64,000 nt of DNA from Natronomonas aquatica (GTDB lineage: Archaea; Halobacteriota; Halobacteria; Halobacteriales; Haloarculaceae): the NCBI RefSeq assembly GCF_024449025.1, contig NZ_JAHLKM010000001.1, positions 62,001 through 126,000 of the forward strand, written 5' to 3'. The notes beneath the pieces are model-generated. The model searched no databases. It was not told where the DNA came from and worked only from the letters and a program-made list of their open reading frames with translations. A program made the translations under genes and the position numbers. This document shows positions 27,015-36,079 of the stretch, in pieces (positions within the stretch are counted from its first letter, which is position 1; the number at the start of each line of letters is the position of its first letter).

Positions 27015-27695
27015 ATGAGCGTCCAACGGGAGTTCGACTCGTGGGCCGAATCCGGCAAGGACCGCGGGATGGAAAAGCGACACTGGCACACGGCAAAGCA
27101 CGCGCTCGCCCGGATGCCCGTCGAGGCTGGCGATCGGATACTCGATCTCGGGACGGGGTCCGGATACGCGCTGCGTGCGCTCCGTGAGACGCGGGACGCG
27201 GGGGCATGCGTCGGTCTCGACGGCGCCCCCGAGATGGTGCGGAACGCCCGGGAGTACACTGACGACGGTCGGATCGAGTACGTGAGCGGTGACTTCCATC
27301 ACCTCCCGTTCGGGGCCGATAGCTTCGATCACGTCTGGAGCATGGAGGCGTTCTATTACGCTCAGCGGCCGATCGAGGTCCTCGAAGAGATCCGCCGTGT
27401 TCTCCGGTCGGGGGGCACGTTCTTCTGTGCGGTCAACTTCTTCGAGGAGAGCGAACACACCCACGGCTGGCAGGAGAATATCAGCATCGAGATGAAACGC
27501 TGGACGCGCGAAGAGTACCGAGAGGCGTTCCGAGATGCCGGACTGTCCGTCGCGTCCCAGGATACGATCGCCGACGAGGAGATCGAGATCCCGCCCGAAG
27601 AGGCGTTTCCGACCGACTCCTGGGAGACCCGGGAGGCGATGGTCGATCGTTACCGGACGTGGGGAACGCTTCTGACGGTCGGCGTCGCTCCCTGA
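27015..27695 (+). CDS. Class I SAM-dependent methyltransferase
   Basis: A 226-residue methyltransferase. Motif I is ILDLGTGSGYALRAL at about 39-53, followed by GLDGAPEMVRNARE, the motif IV-like FDHVWSMEAFYYA and the post-motif LRSGGTFFCAVNFF. The C-terminal part is a UbiE/SmtA-like cap. The substrate is not evident. The start at 27015 (MSVQREFDSW) is preferred to an in-frame codon 24 nt upstream. Confidence 0.85.
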   Translation: MSVQREFDSWAESGKDRGMEKRHWHTAKHALARMPVEAGDRILDLGTGSGYALRALRETRDAGACVGLDGAPEMVRNAREYTDDGRIEYVSGDFHHLPFGADSFDHVWSMEAFYYAQRPIEVLEEIRRVLRSGGTFFCAVNFFEESEHTHGWQENISIEMKRWTREEYREAFRDAGLSVASQDTIADEEIEIPPEEAFPTDSWETREAMVDRYRTWGTLLTVGVAP

Positions 27696-27702
27696 CCGCT
27701 GT

Positions 27703-28200
27703 CTACACGTTCTCGCCCTGATAGCTCCCGTCGTAGGTCCCCTCGTGGTCGGCGTCCGCGAGGACGAGTTGGGCGATGCGGGCGCCCGCCTCGAGTTCGA
27801 TCCCGTGGTGGACCTCGAGGAGCCCCTCGCCTTTCCCCTCGTAACCGGCGTCCCAGACCGCCGTATCGAGCATACAGGAGTTTCTGAGCAGCGACGAGCG
27901 CGGATAGATGAAGCCGACGTGGTCTGCCGGGATCGCAACCGTCTCGCCGTACCGGACGACGTACCCACCCGGAGAAAGCCGGTATACGTCCCGGCCGTCG
28001 GCTTCGGTTCCGTCCCCGGCATCGATCGTCTCCGCCCGAACGGTGCGACGGTCACCGATGGTTGTTCCGTCCCGCCCGATCCGGCCGGCCCCGGACTGCT
28101 CGAAGACCGCCCCGAGCGTCAGATCGACGCCGTTGGGCTGGAGCTGGTCGTCGGTCGTCGGCTCGACGTGGTCGGCGACGAAGCGGCCGCTTCGGTACAT
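27703..28200 (-). CDS. dcd: dCTP deaminase/dUTPase family protein
   Basis: A 165-residue homotrimeric dUTPase-fold protein. It has QPNGVDLTLG at about 21-30, YVVRYGETVAIPADHVGFIYPRSSLLRNS with the conserved RSSL, VWDAGYEGKGEGLLEV and RIAQLVLADAD near the C terminus. In haloarchaea this length and pattern is annotated either as dUTPase or as dCTP deaminase. The product is dUMP or dUTP for thymidylate synthesis. It converges on the methyltransferase gene. Confidence 0.88.
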   Translation of the reverse strand: MYRSGRFVADHVEPTTDDQLQPNGVDLTLGAVFEQSGAGRIGRDGTTIGDRRTVRAETIDAGDGTEADGRDVYRLSPGGYVVRYGETVAIPADHVGFIYPRSSLLRNSCMLDTAVWDAGYEGKGEGLLEVHHGIELEAGARIAQLVLADADHEGTYDGSYQGENV

Positions 28201-28304
28201 ACCGGCCGATCAGCCCTCGGAGACAAATCGGTTGCGCTCCGGCGACGTCCCGACGGCGCCCGGTCTCCGACCGGCTTTTAATTGTCGCCGCCCAACCGGC
28301 GGGT

Positions 28305-28613
28305 ATGGATGCCGAAACCTTCGACGAGCAGAAGTACGTCGATCTCTTCCCGCAGCTGCAACAGGCGTACAAGAACGTCTTCAACAGGATGAACGAGGAG
28401 TACGACTCGACGCTCGTCCACGGGATCGACCAGCAGATACTCAACGAATCCGAACCGTTCTACGACGACGAGACGGAGGCGTTCTACGTCGAGTTGCCCG
28501 ACGAGCCATACGAGCGGCTCACCGAGGTCGTCGTCGCCGAGGATCGCTTCGAGACGGTACTCGAAGAGTACATCGAAGAGCTCGAGACGGAGCTGGAGCG
28601 GACCTTCAGCTAG
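28305..28613 (+). CDS. Conserved haloarchaeal protein (DUF5783-like)
   Basis: A 102-residue, strongly acidic protein with helices and coiled segments: YVDLFPQLQQAYKNVFNRMNEEYDST, FYVELPDEPYERL and a terminal EEYIEELETELERTF. It appears to match DUF5783; no function is known. A TATA-like cttttaatt lies about 25 nt upstream. Its stop overlaps the reverse-strand lipoprotein gene by 4 nt, tail-to-tail. Confidence 0.65.
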   Translation: MDAETFDEQKYVDLFPQLQQAYKNVFNRMNEEYDSTLVHGIDQQILNESEPFYDDETEAFYVELPDEPYERLTEVVVAEDRFETVLEEYIEELETELERTFS

Positions 28614-29083
28614 ACGTTCTCGAGGTCCTCGCCCTCGCCCTCGCCGGCGTCGGTGTCGGTCCCACAGTCCGAGCCGTTCCAGACGGCCAACTCGCCGGAC
28701 GCGTCGATCCGCACCAGCACCCGGACGCAGTCTGTGCTCGAGCCGACCTCCTCGGTCACGTCGGCTGACTGGATTTCGCCGTCGTCGAGCCTGGCGTGGA
28801 TCCGATAGCCCCCGGCGTCGTCGGTCCAGACTCCCTCGATCGTCCGCGTTTCGCCGTCGCTACCGAGATCGTAAGTCCCGAGATGGAGCATCTCGTCGTC
28901 GGCCTCGACCGCCAGCTGGACCTGGTGGTGGTCGACGTGGTTGTTCTGGACCGAGAGTTCGCCGAGACGGACGCGGTCGGCGTCACCGGTCGCCTCGCTT
29001 CCACCGAGCGCGCCCGTACAGCCGGCCGTCGCGGCGGCCCCGGCGGCCCCGACAGCGACGAGCAGGTGACGGCGCGTGTGCAT
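28610..29083 (-). CDS. Secreted/lipoprotein-like protein with Tat-type signal
   Basis: A 157-residue protein starting MHTRRHLLVAVGAAGAAATAGC. The twin Arg, hydrophobic stretch and TAGC lipobox point to Tat export and lipid anchoring at Cys 22. The remainder is an acidic beta-rich domain with NNHVDHHQVQLAVEA, of the kind seen in many haloarchaeal surface proteins. Cys residues near 118 and 143 may form a disulfide. No specific family is recognised. Confidence 0.7.
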   Translation of the reverse strand: MHTRRHLLVAVGAAGAAATAGCTGALGGSEATGDADRVRLGELSVQNNHVDHHQVQLAVEADDEMLHLGTYDLGSDGETRTIEGVWTDDAGGYRIHARLDDGEIQSADVTEEVGSSTDCVRVLVRIDASGELAVWNGSDCGTDTDAGEGEGEDLENV

Positions 29084-29257
29084 ACGCTATCCGAAGCCGT
29101 CGGAGCGTATAAACCCACGTCAGACACCGGTCGGACGGACGGCCGGAGCGGGACCCGTTCGGACGGCACCTCCCGACGGGGGGAAGTACACGAACGTTCC
29201 GGATGGATTGATAGAGCGGAGCCAAATCTTCATACCCCTGGGCGGCATAGTGAAGGT

Positions 29258-29620
29258 ATGAGCACTGAAACGGCCGACACCGACGACGAACTCCGCGAGC
29301 GCATCAGCAACTTCCTCCGCCGCAACTTCCCGCAGATCCAGATGCACGGCGGCAGCGCTGCGATCCAGAACCTCGACCGCGAGACGGGCGAGGTGACGGT
29401 CATGCTCGGCGGCGCCTGTTCCGGATGTGGCATCTCGCCGATGACGATCCAGGCGATCAAGAGCCGCATGACCCAGGAGATCCCCGAAATCGAGACGGTT
29501 CACGCCGACACGGGCATGGACGGCGGCAGCGAGGGTATGGCGGGCGGGCAGACCTCGCCCTCCTTCCCCGGCGACGGCGGCGGGGAAAACGAGGACGAAG
29601 GCCCCGAAGCGCCGTTCTGA
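29258..29620 (+). CDS. NifU-domain iron-sulfur protein
   Basis: A 120-residue protein with the NifU C-terminal (Nfu) domain: RRNFPQIQMHGGSAAIQNLD, then the cluster-binding CSGC in GGACSGCGISPMTIQAIK (Cys about 53 and 56). A Gly/acidic tail of about 35 residues (GGGENEDEGPEAPF end) follows. It likely carries or transfers a 4Fe-4S cluster. The ATG at 29258 gives the family N terminus. It is separate from the sufS-sufU pair at 59.3 kb. Confidence 0.9.
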   Translation: MSTETADTDDELRERISNFLRRNFPQIQMHGGSAAIQNLDRETGEVTVMLGGACSGCGISPMTIQAIKSRMTQEIPEIETVHADTGMDGGSEGMAGGQTSPSFPGDGGGENEDEGPEAPF

Positions 29621-29831
29621 ACGCGCCGTAGTCTGACAGTTCCGACCGTTTCGTTTCCGGTTTTTCCGTGACTGTGCGTCTGACCGTGTGTCGGTAGCGC
29701 CCGCTATCGCGCCCGCGGCTACTGGGTCGGATCACGCTCCAGTAGAATCCCCGGACACCGATCTGCCGGGCATCGACGACGGTCGCCGTCCCGACGGAAC
29801 GTTTTTGCTCTGGGACCCGAACGACTGGAGG

Positions 29832-30965
29832 ATGTCCGAACACCGGATCGAGACAGTCGAGGCGATACCGCTGGAGGCGCCGGTCGAGGAACCGTTCGGG
29901 TACGCCCAGGCGTGGGTCGACACCCGCAAAGCCACGCTCGTCCGGATCGAAACCGCCGACGGAACGGTCGGCTGGGGGGAGTGCTGGGGGCCGACCGCGG
30001 GGACCCTCGGGACGATCGAGGAGCTTCTGGCCCCCGAGCTGATCGGGGAGGACCCAACGCGCGTCGAGGCGCTCTCGGATCGGCTCTATGAGCGGACGAG
30101 GGCGGCCTACCAGTCGGTCGTCCCCCTGCCGGCGCTTTCCGGCGTCGACATCGCGCTTTGGGATCTCAAGGGGCGGCTCCTCGATACCCCGGTCACGGCG
30201 CTTCTGGGTGGGGCGCGGCGCGACCGAGTACGGGCGTACGCGACCGGACACTACTTCAAACAGGGGGCGAGCCTCGAAGAGCAATACGAGCGGATCGCGG
30301 CGGAGGCGAGCGAGAACGCGGACGCGATCGGTGCCCTGAAGGCCAAGATCGGGCTCGGGCTCCTCGGGTACGGGGCCGAGGAGGACATCGAACTCGTCGC
30401 CCGGATCCGGGAGGCCGTCGGCGATGCGACACTGATGGTCGACGCCAACTACGCGTACGATCCGGCGACCGCGAGGGAGGTCGGGCGGGCGCTCGAGGAG
30501 TTTGACGTCCACTGGTTCGAAGAGCCCGTCCGTCCGGAGCTTCTCGGCGCCTACGCGGACCTCCGGGAGACGCTCGACGTACGGATCGCCGGCGGGGAGT
30601 GTCACACCCCTCAGGAGTTCACCCGAGCCCTCGATGTCGGTGGGTTCGACGTCGCACAACCGGATCTCTGCAACGTCGGCGGCCTCACTGCCGCCCGTCG
30701 GATAACGGCGGAGTGTCGGGCCGCGGGCGTACCCGTCGTCCCGCACGTCTGGGGGACGCCGATCGCGCTGGCGGCGAGTCTCTCGTTGATCGCGACGCTC
30801 CCGGGGGAGCCGTGGCTGGAGTTCGATCGATCGGCGAACCCGCTACGCGAGGAGCTGTCCCCGGACCCGTTCGTCGCCGACGACAGCGGGCGGGTACCGA
30901 TCCCATCGGGGGCGGGGCTCGGGATCGAGCTGGACGAAGAGGCGATCGAACGGTACCGGCGGTGA
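29832..30965 (+). CDS. Enolase-superfamily enzyme (mandelate racemase/muconate lactonizing type)
   Basis: A 377-residue protein. The capping domain (VEEPFGYAQAWVDTRKATLV) is followed by a TIM barrel with KAKIGLGLLG (second-strand Lys), metal ligands MVDANY (Asp), WFEEPV (Glu) and AGGECH (Glu), and the base in VPHVWGTP (His). This set points to a sugar-acid dehydratase or racemase, but specificity is not readable. It converges on ilvD, with 21 nt between them. The start at 29832 is preferred to a non-homologous upstream extension. Confidence 0.85.
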   Translation: MSEHRIETVEAIPLEAPVEEPFGYAQAWVDTRKATLVRIETADGTVGWGECWGPTAGTLGTIEELLAPELIGEDPTRVEALSDRLYERTRAAYQSVVPLPALSGVDIALWDLKGRLLDTPVTALLGGARRDRVRAYATGHYFKQGASLEEQYERIAAEASENADAIGALKAKIGLGLLGYGAEEDIELVARIREAVGDATLMVDANYAYDPATAREVGRALEEFDVHWFEEPVRPELLGAYADLRETLDVRIAGGECHTPQEFTRALDVGGFDVAQPDLCNVGGLTAARRITAECRAAGVPVVPHVWGTPIALAASLSLIATLPGEPWLEFDRSANPLREELSPDPFVADDSGRVPIPSGAGLGIELDEEAIERYRR

Positions 30966-30986
30966 CGGACGCCGACGCGTCGCTCG

Positions 30987-32690
30987 TTACTCGAATTCCC
31001 CGGGCGGGCGCGTCACGGCGCCCCGCTCCGCCGAGTCGAAGAGCGCGCCGTACTTTTTCAGCGCACGGGGAATCTCCCCGTATCGCTCCGGTTCCCGAGC
31101 TTCGAGCCGTGCGTCGATCTCCTCGTCAGTGAGGTCCGCCTCGATCCGACGCTCCGGGATGTCGAGTTCGACCGTGTCGCCGTCCTCGAGGGCGCCAATC
31201 GGCCCGCCGACGTAAGCCTCGGGGGCGACGTGGCCGACCATCGGACCGCGGGTCGCCCCGGAGAACCGCCCGTCGGTGACCATGATCACGTCGTCCTCGT
31301 GGCCGCGGCCGACGATAGCGGCCGTGACCTGCAGCATCTCGCGCATTCCGGGGCCACCGCGGGGGCCCTCGTTCCGGATAACGACCGCGTCGCCCGAACC
31401 GATCTCGCCGTTCTGGACCGCCTCGAAGGCCGCCTCCTCGTACTCGAAGACGCGGGCGGTCCCCTCGAAGGTGAAGTCTTCCTCGTATCCCGAGATCTTG
31501 ACGACCGCACCCCCGGGGGCGAGGTTCCCACGGAGCACCGCGACCGCACCCTCCTCGTGGACGGGATCCTCGAGCGGTCGGACCACGTCCGGGTCGGGAT
31601 CGGGGAGTTCGAGGCCGGCGAGGTTCTCCGCGATCGTCTCGCCGGTGACGGTGAGCGCGTCGCCGTGGAGCAGGTCGGCCTCGAGCAGTCGCCGCATGAT
31701 CACCGGGACGCCGCCGTTCTCGTGGAGATGCGACATCGCGTACTCGCCGCCGGGGAGGAAGTTCCCGATACAGGGGGTGCCATGAGAGATCCGATCGAAG
31801 TCCTCGAGTTCGAGGTCGACGTCGGCCTCCTCGGCGATCGCGAGCAGATGGAGGACGGCGTTCGTCGAGCCGCCGATCGCCATCTGGACGGTGATGGCGT
31901 TCTCGAAGGCCTTCTTCGTCAGGATGTCGCTGGGACGGATGTCCTGCTCGATGACTCGCATGAGGAGTTCGCCGGTATCGTAGGCCACATCGAGGCGTTG
32001 GTCCGTCTCGGCGGGGGCCGAGGCGGATCCGGGCGGCGCGAGGCCGATGGCCTCGCTTATCGACGCCATCGTGTTGGCGGTGTACATCCCCGGACAGGAG
32101 CCCTCGCCGGGGCAGGCGGCGTGCTCTATGGCCTCCATATCCGCCTCATTGAGTTCGCCCTTCCCGTACGCGCCGGCGGCTTCGAGGGCGTCCTGGCTGG
32201 TGATCTCCTCGCCGCCGAGTTCGCCGGGGACCATCGCCCCGCCGTAGAGGAACACGCTCGGAAGGTCCATCCGCGCGGCCGCCATCATCATCGCCGGATG
32301 GTTCTTGTCGCAGCCGGCGATCCCGAGGAAGGCGTCGAGGCGCTCGGCGAAGACCACGGTCTCGACGGAATCGGCGATCATCTCCCTGGAGACGAGCGAG
32401 GCCTTCATCCCGAGATGACCCATCGAGATGGCGTCGGAGATCGTGATCGTGCCGAACTCCATCGGCGTCCCCTCGTTGGTTTCGATCCCCGCGGCCGCCC
32501 GGTCGGCGACATCGTCGAGGTGGACGTTGCACGGCGTCACGTCGGCCGCCGGGTTCGCGATCCCGACCATCGGCTGATCGAGGTCTTCGGTCGAGAGCCC
32601 GGTGGCATACAGCATCGCGCGGTGTCCGGCCCGCTCGGGGCCTTCGGTAACCTCCCTGCTGGGTCGCGGTTCGTTTCGGTCGCTGCTCAT
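30987..32690 (-). CDS. ilvD: Dihydroxy-acid dehydratase
   Basis: A 567-residue iron-sulfur enzyme of valine/isoleucine/CoA synthesis. Cluster cysteines are visible in [21 protein letters not shown] and [14 protein letters not shown]. The C-terminal domain has [22 protein letters not shown]. It starts at ATG 32690 (MSSDRNEP), which is preferred to GTG 32699 because the TATA box lies 26-37 nt upstream. Two enolase-superfamily genes flank it, so a sugar-acid dehydratase role is an alternative, though the sequence looks like a normal IlvD. Confidence 0.92.
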   Translation of the reverse strand: MSSDRNEPRPSREVTEGPERAGHRAMLYATGLSTEDLDQPMVGIANPAADVTPCNVHLDDVADRAAAGIETNEGTPMEFGTITISDAISMGHLGMKASLVSREMIADSVETVVFAERLDAFLGIAGCDKNHPAMMMAAARMDLPSVFLYGGAMVPGELGGEEITSQDALEAAGAYGKGELNEADMEAIEHAACPGEGSCPGMYTANTMASISEAIGLAPPGSASAPAETDQRLDVAYDTGELLMRVIEQDIRPSDILTKKAFENAITVQMAIGGSTNAVLHLLAIAEEADVDLELEDFDRISHGTPCIGNFLPGGEYAMSHLHENGGVPVIMRRLLEADLLHGDALTVTGETIAENLAGLELPDPDPDVVRPLEDPVHEEGAVAVLRGNLAPGGAVVKISGYEEDFTFEGTARVFEYEEAAFEAVQNGEIGSGDAVVIRNEGPRGGPGMREMLQVTAAIVGRGHEDDVIMVTDGRFSGATRGPMVGHVAPEAYVGGPIGALEDGDTVELDIPERRIEADLTDEEIDARLEAREPERYGEIPRALKKYGALFDSAERGAVTRPPGEFE

Positions 32691-32715
32691 GAGTAACACC
32701 CCTCACGGCGGATCC

Positions 32716-32726
32716 CGGATGTATAT
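32716..32726 (-). promoter_or_regulatory. TATA box of ilvD
   Basis: On the minus strand, agaatatatac sits 26-37 nt before the ilvD ATG at 32690, fitting a leaderless start. Confidence 0.55.
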
Positions 32727-32835
32727 ATTCTTCGTTCACGCGCCGCGATCGAGGCAGGGTGTCGCCGGGACACCGACGCCCGCCGCCGTTCGGACCCCCA
32801 AACATATGTACCCGTTCGTCGATCTTTGAGTCGGC

Positions 32836-34011
32836 ATGGCCCCAGAGATCACGCGAGTCGAGACCACGGAGTTCAGTTATCCGATCGAGGACGTCGGGTA
32901 CAGCCCGGACGGGTTCAATCCGATATACGAACCGGGGGCGAACACCGAACGGAAGATCTTCGGTATCCGGATCGAGACCGACGCCGGCGTCACCGGCGAG
33001 TACGTCGGCGGGAACTCGCCGGCGATGGCGCAGGTAAACATGTTCGGCGATTACCTCGTCGGCAAGAACCCGCTCCACCGCGAGCGCATCTGGAGCGAAC
33101 TGAAGAAGGCGCTCCGCAAGTACGACCGGATGGGGATCGGGCCGATCGACATCGCGCTGTGGGATCTTGCGGGCAAGTACAACGACGCGCCGATCCACGA
33201 GTTGCTCGGGGCGTACCGGACCCGGCTGCCGGCGTACGCCTCAACGTACCCCGGCGACGACAACGGCGGCCTCGATTCCCCGGAGGCGTACGCGGACTTC
33301 GCCGAGGAGTGTCTCGAGATGGGCTACTCGGGCTTTAAGATCCACGGCTGGGGCGGCAGCGACGAGATGCGCGATATCGATCGGGAGATCGCCACCGTCC
33401 ACGCGGTCGGCCAGCGGGTCGGCGACGAGATGGACCTGATGATCGATCCCTACTGTGAGCCCGAGACGTTCGGCGACGCCCTGCGGCTCGGGCGGGCCTG
33501 CGACGAGGAGGGGTTCTTCTGGTTCGAGGACCCCTACCGCGACGGCGGGATCTCCCAGCACTCCCACCGGAAACTGGCCGACAAGCTCGATACGTCGATA
33601 CTGCAGACCGAACACGTCCGGGGACTGGAGCCCCACACGGATTTCATCGCCAACGAGGCGACCGACTTCGTCCGTGCCGATCCCGAGTACGACGCCGGCA
33701 TCACCGGCGCGTACAAGATCGCCCACGTCGCGGAAGGGTTCGGGCTCGACGTCGAACTCCACGCCCCCGGGCCGGCACAACGACAGCTCATGGCGGCGCT
33801 GCGCAACACGAACTACTACGAGATGGCGCTGGTCCACCCGAACTGTGAGAACACCCAGCCGCCGGTGTACGAGGACGGGTACGCCGACTTCCTGGATGCC
33901 GTCGACGAGGACGGGACGGTTCCGGTCCCCGACGGCCCCGGCCTCGGCGTCGAGTACGACTGGGACTACATCGAGGAGAACAAGACCGGCAGCGTCCACA
34001 CCTACGAGTGA
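32836..34011 (+). CDS. Enolase-superfamily enzyme (mandelate racemase-type)
   Basis: A 391-residue protein, distinct from the 29.8-kb paralogue. Capping region: MAPEITRVETTEFSYPIEDVG. Barrel residues: KIHGWGG (Lys-x-His), MIDPYC (Asp), FWFEDPYRD (Glu/Asp), QTEHVRG (Glu) and the substrate loop LHAPGPAQRQ. The pattern is near galactarate/gluconate dehydratase-like members, but the general acid is uncertain. It is divergent from ilvD across about 145 nt with its own TATA-like aacatatgta (about 32802-32811). Confidence 0.83.
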   Translation: MAPEITRVETTEFSYPIEDVGYSPDGFNPIYEPGANTERKIFGIRIETDAGVTGEYVGGNSPAMAQVNMFGDYLVGKNPLHRERIWSELKKALRKYDRMGIGPIDIALWDLAGKYNDAPIHELLGAYRTRLPAYASTYPGDDNGGLDSPEAYADFAEECLEMGYSGFKIHGWGGSDEMRDIDREIATVHAVGQRVGDEMDLMIDPYCEPETFGDALRLGRACDEEGFFWFEDPYRDGGISQHSHRKLADKLDTSILQTEHVRGLEPHTDFIANEATDFVRADPEYDAGITGAYKIAHVAEGFGLDVELHAPGPAQRQLMAALRNTNYYEMALVHPNCENTQPPVYEDGYADFLDAVDEDGTVPVPDGPGLGVEYDWDYIEENKTGSVHTYE

Positions 34012-34338
34012 GATCCCCCCTGCCGTGAACGGAAAACGGGCTTGGTCCCCGCCCCCTCAAGCATCGTTCGTCCACCGGAACGTGCCCTGATCGGCTCCGT
34101 TCCGCCTGCTCGGCTACTGTACCGATATGACTGCAAGCGTGGCGTGTCTGCCCCGTGTGCGCCGGTTGGACTACGAGTGATCCGTAACTCGAATACAGTA
34201 TCTGAGAACGTTGTTCACCCCAGCCCCAAACGATTCGATATATAACGATATGGAATACTGGATTGGGGACACGTTATAGAATCATTCCGATAGAAAATAT
34301 AGCATAGTTTGTGCTTTTAATGGCCCTAAACCATCTCT

Positions 34339-34358
34339 TACGGTAGATACTGACCGTA
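34339..34358 (+). promoter_or_regulatory. Putative operator, inverted repeat TACGGT-N8-ACCGTA
   Basis: The arms 34339-34344 and 34353-34358 are perfect reverse complements. It lies about 60 nt upstream of the small Cys-Cys protein gene, in front of the first ArsR operon. Confidence 0.4.
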
Positions 34359-34366
34359 TGAGCACA

Positions 34367-34394
34367 ATACTATATCAGCGAAAGATATTAGTAT
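34367..34394 (+). promoter_or_regulatory. Putative ArsR operator, near-perfect 10-bp inverted repeat
   Basis: atactatatc (34367-34376), a 7-nt spacer, and gatattagtat (34384-34394) pair apart from one extra T. Its position 24-51 nt upstream of the 34418 start overlaps where a TATA box must be, as expected for a repressor site. Confidence 0.5.
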
Positions 34395-34417
34395 CATACC
34401 GAAAATTATCGAAGTGT

Positions 34418-34531
34418 ATGGTGAACTCGCTACTCGGGAAGATCGCGGACACGCTGTTCGGGACCGGGAAAGACACGGACGACGACGCCTGCTGTGGCAT
34501 CGAAATCGAAGACGTCGACGGCGGGGAATGA
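34418..34531 (+). CDS. 37-aa acidic Cys-Cys protein, first gene of an arsR operon
   Basis: The ORF encodes a 37-residue protein with a hydrophobic start (MVNSLLGKIADTLFG), an acidic run DDDA and vicinal cysteines 25-26 in ACCGIEIEDVD. Codon use is GC3-rich like that of its neighbours, in contrast to the AT-rich leader. ArsR follows after 6 nt and the permease overlaps arsR by 4 nt, so the three form one operon. Vicinal cysteines next to a metal/arsenic regulator suggest As(III) or soft-metal binding, which is inference only. Confidence 0.6.
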   Translation: MVNSLLGKIADTLFGTGKDTDDDACCGIEIEDVDGGE

Positions 34532-34537
34532 TCCAGG

Positions 34538-34918
34538 ATGGCTGATTCCGTCTCAGAATCGACGCGACAGACGCTTGACCGGCTGTACGACGATTCGGAG
34601 GAGCGGCTCACGTCGCTGTTCGAGCTGACGCCCGACGACGGGGAGATCGAGACGACACGAGCAGTCTTCAAAGCGCTCTCGAACGAACACCGGATTCGCG
34701 TCCTCGAAGCGCTCAGAGAGGGAGAGCTGTGTGCGTGTGAACTGCAGGCGATACTGGATGCGCCACAGTCGACGGTCGGCAGCCACCTCCGGGAACTGAA
34801 GGACGCGGGACTGGTCAAGACGCGGCGACAGGGTAAGTGGACGTACTATCGGATCGGGGACACCGCCGTGCTCCAGTTACTCGATATCGCCGTCGCGCTC
34901 GGAAGGGAGACTGAATGA
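34538..34918 (+). CDS. arsR: ArsR/SmtB-family metalloregulator
   Basis: A 126-residue winged-helix repressor. The core starts at FKALSNEHRIRVLEALREGE. The metal-sensing helix has ELCACEL with Cys 65 and 67, the type 1 ArsR arsenite site. The recognition helix is APQSTVGSHLRELKDAGLV, with the wing at RRQGKWTYYRI. It probably represses the operon through the palindromes at 34339-34394. It overlaps the permease gene by 4 nt. Confidence 0.9.
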   Translation: MADSVSESTRQTLDRLYDDSEERLTSLFELTPDDGEIETTRAVFKALSNEHRIRVLEALREGELCACELQAILDAPQSTVGSHLRELKDAGLVKTRRQGKWTYYRIGDTAVLQLLDIAVALGRETE

Positions 34919-35889
34919 TTCCCTCCGGAATCGAGACCGCGATGCTCGACTCGTGGGATTATTTTTTGCATCTCGCGATCGTGCTCACACCGCTTTTCAT
35001 CGGGGCTTCGTTCCTCGTCGGCCTCGCACAGGAGTATCTCCCGCCGGAACGCGTCGAGGAACTCCTTCGGTCGCGGGACCACGGGAGCGGGAACGTCCTC
35101 GCGGCCGGTCTCGGGGCTGTAACGCCGTTCTGTTCGTGTTCGACCGTTCCCGTTCTCGCCGGCCTGCTGGGTGCCGGCGCGCCGACCGGCATGGCGTTTT
35201 CCTTCCTTCTCGCCTCACCGATCGTCAACTGGATCGCCGTGCTCCTGTTGTTCGGGCTGTTCGGGGCCGGTGTGACCGTCGCGTACGTGACGACGGCACT
35301 GGGTGCAGCCATCGTCGGTGGATTGGTCATCGGTACGTTCGATCTCGACCGGTATATCAAAGACGTCCGAATCACCGCCGGCGGTAGAGAGATCGCGACC
35401 GACGGCGGGGCAGCGACGGCAGGGGGCTGTAACGAATGTAGCGCTTCCTCGGCGAATCGCACCCACAGGGAACGAGTGACCGCGGCTGGGGAGGGCGCGC
35501 TCTCGTTTTTCCGGGATACGCTCCCGTACATCGTCATCGGGATCGCGATCGGTGCGGTGATCCACGGCGCGGTTCCGGCCGAGTTCCTCCAGCGGATCGC
35601 CGGACCGGAAAACCCGCTGGCGACGCCGATGGCGGCGCTCGCCGGCGCGCCGATCTACGTGAGTCTCAGTGGCATGCTTCCGATCGCACATTCGCTTACC
35701 GAAGCGGGGGTTCCGATCGGCACCGTGATCGCATTCGTCATCGGTGGCGCGGGTATCAGCATCCCGAACCTGATCCTGCTGAACAAACTCTTCGAACGCC
35801 GACTGCTCGCCATCTACGCGACGACAGTGGTAGCCACCGGGGTTACCGTGGGTGTGCTGTTCAACACCGTGTTCGCTGGTCTGCTCTAG
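34915..35889 (+). CDS. Permease of the ArsP/UPF0718 (DUF318) family
   Basis: A 324-residue, ~8-helix membrane permease. The signature TPFCSCSTVPVLAGLLGAG has Cys 73 and 75 in the first repeat. A cytoplasmic loop near residues 160-180 is Cys-containing (GGCNECS). The second half has APIYVSLSGMLPI and GGAGISIPNL. ArsP members export organoarsenicals (MAs(III), roxarsone); relatives move Cu/Zn. Coupling to an ELCxCEL-type ArsR favours arsenic. Confidence 0.85.
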   Translation: MIPSGIETAMLDSWDYFLHLAIVLTPLFIGASFLVGLAQEYLPPERVEELLRSRDHGSGNVLAAGLGAVTPFCSCSTVPVLAGLLGAGAPTGMAFSFLLASPIVNWIAVLLLFGLFGAGVTVAYVTTALGAAIVGGLVIGTFDLDRYIKDVRITAGGREIATDGGAATAGGCNECSASSANRTHRERVTAAGEGALSFFRDTLPYIVIGIAIGAVIHGAVPAEFLQRIAGPENPLATPMAALAGAPIYVSLSGMLPIAHSLTEAGVPIGTVIAFVIGGAGISIPNLILLNKLFERRLLAIYATTVVATGVTVGVLFNTVFAGLL

Positions 35890-36079
35890 GCGGGTCTTCT
35901 CTAGACGGCTCCTCTCTCGCAGTGCAACGTTCGGACGAACGGGACCGCTCGATGGCTGCTATTCGACGGTCGCTTACACAATCGTGATCAGTGCGGGGGA
36001 TCATTAGCCACCTGTTGTAAACCGAAACCGGTTCTACGCCGAATAGTGAACGGATTACTATGACCAATTATATCGATCA

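Larger units (their letters stand above)
34012..34417. other. AT-rich intergenic region with putative palindromic operators
   Basis: No convincing gene; base composition drops to AT-rich from about 34180 on. It holds two inverted repeats listed separately, which lead into the Cys-Cys protein/ArsR/permease operon. Confidence 0.6.

Noticed and set aside
29790-29831. Sequence gtttttgctctgggaccc, resembling gtttttgtgctgggaccc at 26982-26999
   Set aside because: The match is short, lies in leaders of unrelated genes, and is probably chance or a shared promoter style.
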